37,996 nt of DNA from Bacillota bacterium (GTDB lineage Bacteria; Bacillota; DTU025). The stretch spans positions 1-37,996 of the forward strand of contig JAGVTS010000128.1 of assembly GCA_019136685.1 (NCBI GenBank), given 5' to 3'. The stretch's first letter is position 1. Every line of letters begins with the position of its first letter. Below, piece by piece: positions 23,565 to 30,377 of this stretch. A program made the translations under genes and the position numbers. Below the pieces are notes generated by a model. It was not told where the DNA came from. It saw only the letters and a program-made list of their open reading frames with translations, and ran no database searches.

Positions 23565-25066
23565 GAGGCCTGACCCCCTCCAGTCGCATAGCGCATAATC
23601 GTCTCCCCATCAACCTGGCCGGCAGGGATTTCAGCGGCGATTCTGCCCTCATGCAGTACCAGTATCCGATCGCTCATGCCCATCACCTCCGGAAGCTCCG
23701 ACGATATCATGATGATTCCGATCCCGTCGGAGGCAAGACGCCGCATGAGCTGGTATATCTCCTGTTTGGCGCCGACGTCGATTCCGCGTGTCGGCTCGTC
23801 GAAGATGACTACCTTGGAGTTGGCGAACAGCCATTTCGCCAGGACAACCTTCTGCTGGTTTCCGCCGCTCAGATTCCTCACTTTCTGTTCGATGCCGGGC
23901 GTCTTGATCGCGAGTTTCCTCACGAAGTCCAGGGCGGCGCCGGATTCACGAGCCCTATCCACGAAGGCGCCTCGCGACACTGCCTGGAGGTTGGCAAGGG
24001 TAGTGTTCTCGCGCACGGTCATCCCGAGTACGAGGCCCTGTTCCTTGCGATCTTCGGTGGCAAGCGAGATTCCCTGGGCGATGGCGTTTTTCGGGGACGA
24101 CAGACTGAGCTTCCTGCCCTCCAGCATGACCCAGCCCGAGTCGACGCGATCGGCGCCGAATATAGCTCTCGCCAGCTCTGTGCGGCCTGCGCCGACCAGC
24201 CCGGTAATACCCAGAATCTCACCCTTGCGTAGCGTGAAGCTTATGCCGTGGAGCACTCCTGCTCGTGAGATGTTTTCCACGGCAAGGATAGTCTCGCCCA
24301 GCGAGTCGACGCGCTTTGGGTAATCGCCTGCCATCTCCCGCCCGACCATGCTGCGAATGAGGTCTTCTCTGCTGGTCTGACAGATGGGCTTAACTGCCGC
24401 GACTTTTCCATCTCGCAGGACTGTAACCCTGTCCGCTATGGTGAATACCTCTTCCAGGCGGTGCGATATGTACACAACGCTGACCCCCTGCCGGACCAAT
24501 GCGCGGATGAGGTCGAAAAGGCGGTCCAGCTCATGGAGAGTGAGAGTAGCTGAAGGTTCATCCATGACGATGATTCGGGCTCGGGTGGAGACGGCTTTGG
24601 CGATCTCGACCATCTGCTTCTGGGCCACGCTCAGGCGCGAGACAGGCGTCCTGGGACTCAGATTCAGCCCGAGCTCTGTCATCACTTGAGCTGCTACGCC
24701 ATGCAGCGCCGGCCAATCAATGAACCCGCCGGGGCCCGGGCGTATCGGCTCGCGGCCCAGCATGATGTTTTCGCTTATGCTAAGGTGCGGCACGAGTCCG
24801 AAATCTTGGTATATGACGCTGATGCCCAGATCCTTGGCCTGCCTGGGCTGCATGATCTCGACCACGCGACCGTCCAACTTCACCTCCCCGGCATCCTTGG
24901 ACTCAGCTCCGGCAAGGATTTTGATCAACGTGGACTTGCCTGCGCCGTTCTCGCCGACGAGTGCGTGTATTTCGCCGCTGCGCAGGTAGAAATCAACCTC
25001 ATCCAGAGCTGTAACGCCCGGGTATCTCTTGGTGATTCTGCGCATCTCCAAGATGTTCTCAGGCAA
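23561..25066 (-). CDS. ABC sugar transporter ATP-binding protein, RbsA-like (two ATPase domains)
   Basis: Duplicated ATPase of a ribose-type importer. Seen: first domain Walker A GENGAGKSTLIKIL (about residues 37-50), RbsA-typical signature LSVAQKQMVEIAKA and Walker B IIVMDEPSATL; second domain with the usual degenerate Walker A GLVGAGRTELARAIFG, signature LSGGNQQKVVLAKWL and VVIFDEPTRGIDVGAK. 501 residues is the family norm. TTG at 25066 is the chosen start because GGGGAGGAG lies 6 bases upstream; the longer frame to 25138 runs through the intergenic hairpin and is rejected. It lies 127 bases after the binding-protein gene and overlaps the permease gene by 4 bases. Confidence 0.94.
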   Translation of the reverse strand: MPENILEMRRITKRYPGVTALDEVDFYLRSGEIHALVGENGAGKSTLIKILAGAESKDAGEVKLDGRVVEIMQPRQAKDLGISVIYQDFGLVPHLSISENIMLGREPIRPGPGGFIDWPALHGVAAQVMTELGLNLSPRTPVSRLSVAQKQMVEIAKAVSTRARIIVMDEPSATLTLHELDRLFDLIRALVRQGVSVVYISHRLEEVFTIADRVTVLRDGKVAAVKPICQTSREDLIRSMVGREMAGDYPKRVDSLGETILAVENISRAGVLHGISFTLRKGEILGITGLVGAGRTELARAIFGADRVDSGWVMLEGRKLSLSSPKNAIAQGISLATEDRKEQGLVLGMTVRENTTLANLQAVSRGAFVDRARESGAALDFVRKLAIKTPGIEQKVRNLSGGNQQKVVLAKWLFANSKVVIFDEPTRGIDVGAKQEIYQLMRRLASDGIGIIMISSELPEVMGMSDRILVLHEGRIAAEIPAGQVDGETIMRYATGGGQAS

Positions 25067-25095
25067 TGGATACTCCTCCCCAAGAGCGACGGGAA

Positions 25096-25154
25096 GGAGG
25101 CGGGGAGCCAATGCGGTGTATGCGATGCGATGCGGCATGGCCGCTCCCGCCTCC
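25096..25154 (-). promoter_or_regulatory. large hairpin between binding-protein and ATPase genes
   Basis: GGAGGCGGGGAGC (25096-25108) pairs with GCTCCCGCCTCC (25143-25154): 12 base pairs with one bulged G, enclosing 34 bases with ATGCG/TGCGA repeats. It lies in the 127-base gap after the binding-protein gene. In other ABC operons such hairpins slow mRNA decay so that the binding protein is made in excess; the same role is inferred here. There is no T-run typical of a full terminator. Confidence 0.6.
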
Positions 25155-25193
25155 GTTTATCGCTCTGTCGTCAGAATGCGACTAGTTATGCTG

Positions 25194-26099
25194 CTAGTTA
25201 CTCTGGGTCCAGGCGCCGACCTCCACGGGTATAAGGGCAGGGACTGCCTTGCCGGAGAAGTAGTCATTGATGGCCTGTGCTGCAAGGATGCCTATCCGCG
25301 CTGGGTACTGAATCGCGTCTCCATAGATCTTGCCCGCCTTTATGGCTTCCTTGGCCTCGGGCGTCGCGTCGTAGCCGACTATGGTCACTTTGCCGGCCTT
25401 GCCTGCGCTCTCTATGGCGGCGAGGGCACCGAGAGCGGAGTCATCGTTGATGCCGAACACGCCTGCGATATCGGGCACTCTGAGCAGCATGTCCTCCATC
25501 ACGGACATAGCTCGATCACGCTGGCCCCACGCAGGTACATCCGCGATAATACTTATGCTAGGATACTTGGCTATCACTTCCCTGAACCCGGCAACCCGGT
25601 CGAGAACCGACGTGACCCCCGGATGGTTAATGATCACGACTTTGCCTCGCCCGTTCAGAGCCTTCGCCATGAGCATTCCCGCCTGCCTGCCGCCTTCGGT
25701 GTTGTCGGAGGCAATGTGCGCAACCACCTTGCCCTGGGTCGACAGGTTGGCGATATCCACTGTGAACACTGGTATCCCGGCCTTGTTGGCGGCAGCGATA
25801 GAGCTACCTACTGCCAGGGAGTCGCATGGGGCTACAACCAGAGCATCGACCTTTCTCGAGATGAAGTCGTCGATCTGGGCAGCCTGTCTGCCGGCGTCGA
25901 ACTCGCCGGCGGTTACGGTGACCTTGTAGCCGTACTTCTGGGCTTCGCTGACCAGGGCGGCTTCGAGGTCACGGTAGAATTGGTGCTCACGGGTGAGGAG
26001 CGTGACGCCGATAGTTTTGGGGGCGGCGAACGCGGGGAAGGCCGCCAGGGCGCTGAGGAGCAACATGCCGACGATGGCGCATACGCAGATCTTCTTCAT
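25194..26099 (-). CDS. ABC sugar transporter substrate-binding protein, RbsB-like
   Basis: Extracytoplasmic sugar-binding protein feeding the RbsA/RbsC-like importer. Seen: signal peptide MKKICVCAIVGMLLLSALAA ending near AFA|AP (the cysteines at 5 and 7 are too early for a lipobox), then TIGVTLLTREHQFYRDLE, VDALVVAPCDSLAVG, VFTVDIAN, VVIINHPGVTSV and VFGINDDSALGAL. 301 residues, full length. AGGAGGT 7 bases upstream fixes the ATG at 26099. It is the first gene behind the sigma54 promoter at 26151-26166 and is the paralogue of the second binding protein in the same operon. Confidence 0.93.
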   Translation of the reverse strand: MKKICVCAIVGMLLLSALAAFPAFAAPKTIGVTLLTREHQFYRDLEAALVSEAQKYGYKVTVTAGEFDAGRQAAQIDDFISRKVDALVVAPCDSLAVGSSIAAANKAGIPVFTVDIANLSTQGKVVAHIASDNTEGGRQAGMLMAKALNGRGKVVIINHPGVTSVLDRVAGFREVIAKYPSISIIADVPAWGQRDRAMSVMEDMLLRVPDIAGVFGINDDSALGALAAIESAGKAGKVTIVGYDATPEAKEAIKAGKIYGDAIQYPARIGILAAQAINDYFSGKAVPALIPVEVGAWTQSN

Positions 26100-26150
26100 C
26101 GCTGTAACCTCCTATGCAGATCAGTGAGTTGGGGTGCGTTGTTTGGTATC

Positions 26151-26166
26151 TGCAAAAGACGTGCCG
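26151..26166 (-). promoter_or_regulatory. sigma54 (-24/-12) promoter of the sugar transport and sensing operon
   Basis: On the minus strand this reads CGGCACGTCTTTTGCA, differing from TGGCACG-N4-TTGCA only in the first base and with exact GG-to-GC spacing. It predicts a transcript start near 26140 and a leader of about 41 bases before the binding-protein gene. A sigma54 activator is encoded both at the end of this operon and divergently next to it. Confidence 0.8.
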
Positions 26167-26259
26167 AGGCGGCTAAACACACTCCGGCAGGGCCATCGGC
26201 CGCGAGAGAGCTAACGCTGCACAGCACTGAACCGCTGCGGCAGTGCATTGTGCATGGCC

Positions 26260-26278
26260 GGTGTGCATCATGCACACC
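26260..26278. promoter_or_regulatory. 19-bp perfect palindrome, candidate enhancer site
   Basis: GGTGTGCATCATGCACACC: two 9-base arms around a central C. Its centre is about 105-118 bases upstream of the sigma54 -24/-12 element on the minus strand and 70 bases before the divergent regulator's start. A related half-site pair, GTGCATTGTGCAT, lies at 26243-26255. The position is typical for a sigma54 activator site; either neighbouring regulator could bind it. Confidence 0.6.
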
Positions 26279-26339
26279 CGCAGGATTTGTCGCGCCAAGG
26301 TCATGATCGGTTGCGGACATGAATTGGGAAGGAAAACCG

Positions 26340-27908
26340 GTGATACATGACGAAGTGTGGTCCGAAATGACAGATTCGGGGGACAATGTATTGACTATTA
26401 CTGGTGTAAGCGATGGCGCGCCGTGTCGCGGGCATGTGCTGATTGTTGATGACGAGGTCAACATGCAGCTGGTGTTGTCGGAGGCCTTTGAAGATGAGGG
26501 CCACAGTGTAAGCACTGCTTCGAATGGAGCAGAGGCCATCGCTGCCATTCAGGCCTCAGATTTCGATCTGCTCATACTAGACCTCAAGCTTCCTGACATG
26601 ACAGGCATCGACCTGTTCAGGGTGGCCCAGGAGATGCGGCCGGGCGCGGTGGCGATAATGATAACGGCGTATTCGTCCATCGATACGGCCATCGAAGCCA
26701 TGAAGATGGGCGCGTACGACTACATAACCAAGCCGTTCAATGTAGAGAAACTGCTGATGGTGGCGGGCAACGCTATCGAGGGGAGGATTCTGTCGGGGCC
26801 CCGATTGACGCACTGCGCCGAGCTGACGATGGAGGACGAGGAGTTCGGGGGAGTTGTGGGCTCATCGCTCAAGATGCGGCAACTTCTCGACATTTGCCGC
26901 AGTATTGCGCCGACTAACGCGACAGTTCTGATATATGGCGAAAGCGGCACAGGCAAGGAGCTTGTGGCGAGCTACATACACAAGAAGAGTCTTCGATCGA
27001 GCAAGCCCTTCATCAGGGTGAACTGCGCCGCCATACCTGAGACCTTGCTTGAGTCGGAGTTGTTCGGGCACGAGAAGGGAGCGTTCACGCACGCCATATC
27101 GCGCCGCATGGGCCGGTTCGAGCTGGCGCACACGGGCACGGTATTCCTGGATGAAGTGGGCGAGATGTCCTCCGCCATGCAGGCCAAGCTGCTCCGGGTG
27201 TTGCAGGAGAAGGAATTTGAGCGCGTCGGCGGGGTTGACACTATCAAGGTGGATGTGCGCGTGGTGGCGGCCACCAACCAAAACCTCAAGCAGGCGGTGG
27301 CCGAAGGAGCTTTCCGCGAAGACCTCTACTACAGGCTATCGGTGGTCCCGCTGTTTTTGCCGCCTTTGCGCGAACGAAAGCAGGATATCCCCGCTTTGGC
27401 GTCTCGGTTCATCCACAAGTACAATGAGGAGTTCGGCAGGAGTGTGTCGGGCATTACCCATGAAGCCCTGGAGCACCTCGCCTCGTACAATTGGCCCGGC
27501 AACATCAGGGAGCTAGAGAACGCTGTGGAGCGGGCCGTGCTTTTGGCGCGCGGCGATGGGCTGACTTCGGCCGATTTCCATCTTGGGGCTGATCCTGTAC
27601 AGGTCATCTCGTTCGGGCTAGGTTCGCAGCGCTTTGCCGATGCGGAAGCGGGCGATGCGGACGATACCGACGATATTGACGTTTCGGGAGACTCGCTCGA
27701 TTCGGACAGCGATGATGAGGAATGCGCCACTGATATTCTTGGCGATGTGTGGGTTCAGGAGGACGGCCCGATGTCGCTGGAGGAACTAGAACGCCGCTAC
27801 ATCGGGCAGGTCCTGGAGCAGTGTGGGGATAACCGGACCCATGCGGCAAGAATTCTGAGAATTACCCGGCGAACGTTGCTCAACAAGATAAAGAAGTACG
27901 GCCTCTGA
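26340..27908 (+). CDS. sigma54-type response regulator with GAFTHA loop
   Basis: NtrC-family two-component regulator. Numbering from the upstream in-frame ATG at 26319: receiver with D44-D45 and phospho-acceptor D88 (LLILDLKLPD); Walker A GESGTGKE (207-214); contact loop GAFTHA (254-259), where His replaces the second Gly of GAFTGA; Walker B VFLDEVG; FREDLYYRLSVVPL; a 30-residue Asp/Glu-rich linker (about 445-475); C-terminal Fis-like helix-turn-helix NRTHAARILRITRRTLLNKI. GTG 26340 is preferred as start because GGGAAGGA (26326-26333) is 6 bases upstream; ATG 26319 has none. It is followed by the split kinase and then the flagellar operon, and is divergent from the sugar operon. Confidence 0.9.
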   Translation: MIHDEVWSEMTDSGDNVLTITGVSDGAPCRGHVLIVDDEVNMQLVLSEAFEDEGHSVSTASNGAEAIAAIQASDFDLLILDLKLPDMTGIDLFRVAQEMRPGAVAIMITAYSSIDTAIEAMKMGAYDYITKPFNVEKLLMVAGNAIEGRILSGPRLTHCAELTMEDEEFGGVVGSSLKMRQLLDICRSIAPTNATVLIYGESGTGKELVASYIHKKSLRSSKPFIRVNCAAIPETLLESELFGHEKGAFTHAISRRMGRFELAHTGTVFLDEVGEMSSAMQAKLLRVLQEKEFERVGGVDTIKVDVRVVAATNQNLKQAVAEGAFREDLYYRLSVVPLFLPPLRERKQDIPALASRFIHKYNEEFGRSVSGITHEALEHLASYNWPGNIRELENAVERAVLLARGDGLTSADFHLGADPVQVISFGLGSQRFADAEAGDADDTDDIDVSGDSLDSDSDDEECATDILGDVWVQEDGPMSLEELERRYIGQVLEQCGDNRTHAARILRITRRTLLNKIKKYGL

Positions 27909-27934
27909 CAACGCGTGTGCGGATGTGATGTCAT

Positions 27935-28981
27935 ATGAGAGATGTTCAGGCGAGGCTCTGGGCGCCTGCCGCGGCAGTCGTGGCGATTGCCGCGGTGCGG
28001 CTAGTGTGTTCGTGGAAGTCGGCGGCTGTCCACAACTGGTGGACGATGGCAGGCGACGCGTTGCTGCTTGCAGGTGTTGCAGTGCTATCGGCTTACTACG
28101 TCACCATCATACTTCGCCGAACGCGGGAGGCCGGAATCGCTGCCGACAGGGTGAGTCGGCTTGAGATGGTCACCAGGGAACTTGTGGACCATGAGGCCAT
28201 GATCCGCGACGACCTAGTGCGAGGGCAGCGGGAGCTGAACGAGCGTATCGTCAGGCTGTCCGGCATACTTGACGCTTCCCGCGATCTGGTGGCGACGCGG
28301 GATTTCCGTGAAGTGTTGGAGCGCATAACCGACATGGCCAGGAGCGTTGTAGGCGCCGACTGGGCCTCTCTCACAGCGGACGCATCTTTGGCGGGTGCAG
28401 TCACAGGTGACGATGAGACGGTAGTCATCACGGCGGGCGCCACGGAAGGGGCGTCTTCGCTATTTCAGCTATCCACGCCCATCGTATGCCTCGGACAGGT
28501 TACAGGCCAGCTCACAGCGCATTTCAGCGCTGTTCGTCCGGGCGCGTCCGAAGTCACGCATCTTCTTGCCATCATCTCTTCCTTTGCGGGTGTAGCCATG
28601 GAAAACGCCCGTCTTTACCATGATCTGAGCAGTGCCAACTTAAGGCTTGAGGCGGCACGACGATATGCTGAAGGGCTGATCGAGGAGGTCCCGGTGGGAA
28701 TAGTCGTCCTCGATCGCGACTACCACGTCATGACCTGGAATCGGGTGCTTTCGGAGACCTTGAGGATGCCTGAGGAGGAGGTGCTTGGCAGGCGTCTCGC
28801 GGACCTAGTGGGGATGAATGAGGATGGGCTGGTCCAGATACTGGCTGAAGCAGCCGAGGACGCGCGCTCCATGTCTCCCCGCAATGCCGTGCTGTGTGAT
28901 GCTGGGGGCGGTCGGCACATAATGCGCCTTGTCGTCTCGCAAGTGGAGTCGCTGGTTGGGGGGGGGAAGAAGGCCTCATAG
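27935..28981 (+). CDS. sensor kinase N-terminal half: membrane helices, GAF and PAS, ended by a frame change
   Basis: First part of what should be one histidine kinase. Seen: two hydrophobic segments (LWAPAAAVVAIAAVRLV and LLLAGVAVLSAYYVTIIL, within residues 8-60), a coiled segment, a GAF domain (LDASRDLVATRDFREVLERI to AIISSFAGVAMENARLYHDL), and a PAS domain (VPVGIVVLDRDYHVMTWNRVL). The frame stops at 28979-28981, just after nine G (28958-28966). With ten G the frame would continue as GGGEEGLIVMAEDVTER straight into the HisKA half, the normal PAS-to-kinase joint. So the gene is frameshifted, phase-variable, or miscalled here. It begins 26 bases after the regulator gene and should be its partner. 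Confidence 0.8.
   Translation: MRDVQARLWAPAAAVVAIAAVRLVCSWKSAAVHNWWTMAGDALLLAGVAVLSAYYVTIILRRTREAGIAADRVSRLEMVTRELVDHEAMIRDDLVRGQRELNERIVRLSGILDASRDLVATRDFREVLERITDMARSVVGADWASLTADASLAGAVTGDDETVVITAGATEGASSLFQLSTPIVCLGQVTGQLTAHFSAVRPGASEVTHLLAIISSFAGVAMENARLYHDLSSANLRLEAARRYAEGLIEEVPVGIVVLDRDYHVMTWNRVLSETLRMPEEEVLGRRLADLVGMNEDGLVQILAEAAEDARSMSPRNAVLCDAGGGRHIMRLVVSQVESLVGGGKKAS
28958..28966 (+). repeat. run of nine G inside the kinase gene
   Basis: Nine consecutive G between GGTT and AAGAAGG, at the point where the kinase frame breaks. Ten (or seven) G would restore a single open frame. Poly-G runs of this length slip readily in replication and are known switches in other bacteria. Confidence 0.95.
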
Positions 28982-28983
28982 TC

Positions 28984-29739
28984 ATGGCCGAGGACGTCAC
29001 TGAGCGAGTTCGTTTGGGCGAGCAACTCAAGCAAGCGGAGCGCCTCCGGACGCTCGGCGAGTTCGCTGCGGGCATGGTCCATGAGATCAACAACCCTATT
29101 GGGATCATTTCCGCGTGCGCTGAGGTCCTGGGCCGGAAACTTGCGCGTCATGGCGACGAGTTCCACGAGTATGCGAAAACCGCCAAGATCATCGAGGATG
29201 AGGCGATCCGGTGTTCATCCATTGTGAGGAACCTTCTGAGCTTCGCGCGCGAGGCAGAGATGAACCCGGGTGAGGTGAACGTGGCAGGATTGCTGAGGCG
29301 GACCTCCGAGTTCATCAGGGGCAAGGCTTCTGAGCTCGGGGTTGAGCTGATTCTCGACATATCCGACAACATCCCGGCCATCATCGGCGACCGGGATCAG
29401 CTGGAGCAGGTCTTCTTGAACCTTGCCGTGAACGGGATCGAGGCTATGGAGGGAGGCGGCAGGTTGCATGTGTCCGCCGCGCGGAAGGCTAACGAGGTGA
29501 GGGTCTCATTTGCCGATACGGGCCCGGGGATTCCGACTCAGGATATACCGCGCGTATTCAACCCGTTCTACACTACCAAGCCGTCAGGCACCGGTCTGGG
29601 CCTGGCTCTCAGCTGGAGCATTATCGAGAGGCACGGGGGCGCCATTGAAGTAGACAACGTGTCGGATGATGGGGGCGCCAGGTTTGACGTGATCCTACCC
29701 CTGCAGTGGCACACCGGGCGAGAACAGACTACCCGGTAG
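28984..29739 (+). CDS. sensor kinase C-terminal half: HisKA and HATPase
   Basis: Catalytic part of the kinase begun at 27935. Seen: PAS-end/linker MAEDVTERVRLGEQLKQAERL, dimerisation and phospho-acceptor segment FAAGMVHEINNPIG (His about residue 33), N-box LEQVFLNLAVNGIEAM, G1 DTGPGI and G2 GTGLGLALS. In the given sequence it can be translated separately: ATG 28984 follows the upstream stop by 2 bases and GGGGAAGAAGG is upstream. That would give a soluble kinase fragment without its sensing domains. A terminator follows, then the flagellar sigma54 promoter. Confidence 0.85.
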   Translation: MAEDVTERVRLGEQLKQAERLRTLGEFAAGMVHEINNPIGIISACAEVLGRKLARHGDEFHEYAKTAKIIEDEAIRCSSIVRNLLSFAREAEMNPGEVNVAGLLRRTSEFIRGKASELGVELILDISDNIPAIIGDRDQLEQVFLNLAVNGIEAMEGGGRLHVSAARKANEVRVSFADTGPGIPTQDIPRVFNPFYTTKPSGTGLGLALSWSIIERHGGAIEVDNVSDDGGARFDVILPLQWHTGREQTTR

Positions 29740-29752
29740 ACGCTGCCCGGCC

Positions 29753-29773
29753 GGTGAGCAAAAACTACTCACC
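29753..29773. promoter_or_regulatory. inverted repeat upstream of the flagellar sigma54 promoter
   Basis: GGTGAG (29753-29758) and CTCACC (29768-29773) around nine A/T-rich bases, with weaker CCGGC/GCCGG flanks. Its centre is about 118 bases before the -24/-12 element, a usual distance for an activator site, but it also follows the kinase stop by 13 bases and could simply form an mRNA hairpin. Confidence 0.35.
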
Positions 29774-29814
29774 CTCGCCGGTCTGCGACGCGGAGTTTAC
29801 GCAATACCGCTTGT

Positions 29815-29856
29815 AGCAGCCATTCTTGGATAATTCGAGAATGGCTGCTTTCTTTT
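29815..29856 (+). terminator. intrinsic terminator after the regulator-kinase genes
   Basis: AGCAGCCATTCT (29815-29826) pairs perfectly with AGAATGGCTGCT (29838-29849), an 11-base loop lies between, and TTTCTTTT follows (29849-29856). It separates the two-component genes from the flagellar operon, so the latter depends on its own promoter. Confidence 0.93.
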
Positions 29857-29873
29857 CGTACTAGTTTCATGAG

Positions 29874-29889
29874 TGGCACCGATATTGCA
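29874..29889 (+). promoter_or_regulatory. sigma54 (-24/-12) promoter of the flgB-fliK operon
   Basis: TGGCACCGATATTGCA: TGGCAC at 29874-29879 and TTGCA at 29885-29889, the consensus spacing with at most one deviation. Predicted start of transcription near 29900, about 30 bases before flgB. It sits directly after a strong terminator, which argues that it is used. Confidence 0.88.
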
Positions 29890-29930
29890 TCACAATTAGG
29901 CGGGGTTTCTATTGTCTTTCCGAAGGGAGA

Positions 29931-30374
29931 ATGTGCGAGTTGAAGATCCTCGACGATCGCACGATGAGAACCCTTGAAATCGCGTTGGATGTAGCGTCTG
30001 CGCGTCACCAAGTGATAGCCGGCAACGTGGCTAACGTCAACACCCCGGGGTTCAAGGCGGCGGATGTGGACTTCGTGAGCAGTCTGGAGCAGGCCATGGC
30101 GGGGCGTGGGGATCCAACGGGCCACAGAGGGCTTACGAGCCGGGCGACGAGGGCGGGCCACTTCGCCATTTCGGGCCCTGCGACCGCCGGGCAGTCGCCG
30201 ATTGTACGGACTATGGACGAGGGCGTATCGATGAAAGTAGACGGTAACAGCGTCGATATCGATCTCGAAATGGCCAAGATGGCTGAGAACGAGACGATGT
30301 ACAACACATTCGCGCAATTGGTATCGAATAAGTTTAGCATTCTGAAATACGTGATCAGCGAGGGGAGGCGGTAG
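29931..30374 (+). CDS. flgB: flagellar proximal rod protein FlgB
   Basis: Rod protein of the flagellar basal body, exported through the flagellar secretion system. Seen: ALDVASARHQVIAGNVANVNTPGFKAADVDF (residues about 18-48), the rod-protein N-terminal motif, and the C-terminal VDIDLEMAKMAENETMYNTFAQLVSNKF. 147 residues is normal. Start ambiguous: ATG 29931 lies almost on top of GAAGGGAGA, while TTG 29940 (MKILDDRTM) has better SD spacing. First gene of the sigma54 operon. Confidence 0.93.
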   Translation: MCELKILDDRTMRTLEIALDVASARHQVIAGNVANVNTPGFKAADVDFVSSLEQAMAGRGDPTGHRGLTSRATRAGHFAISGPATAGQSPIVRTMDEGVSMKVDGNSVDIDLEMAKMAENETMYNTFAQLVSNKFSILKYVISEGRR

Positions 30375-30377
30375 CCC

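Noticed and set aside
26239-26258. Second sigma54-like element on the plus strand before the GAFTHA regulator
   Set aside because: GG-to-GC spacing is one base too long, so it does not fit a sigma54 promoter.
25029-26306. 425-residue open frame on the plus strand
   Set aside because: Antisense to the binding-protein gene and the intergenic hairpin; no SD or recognisable domain.
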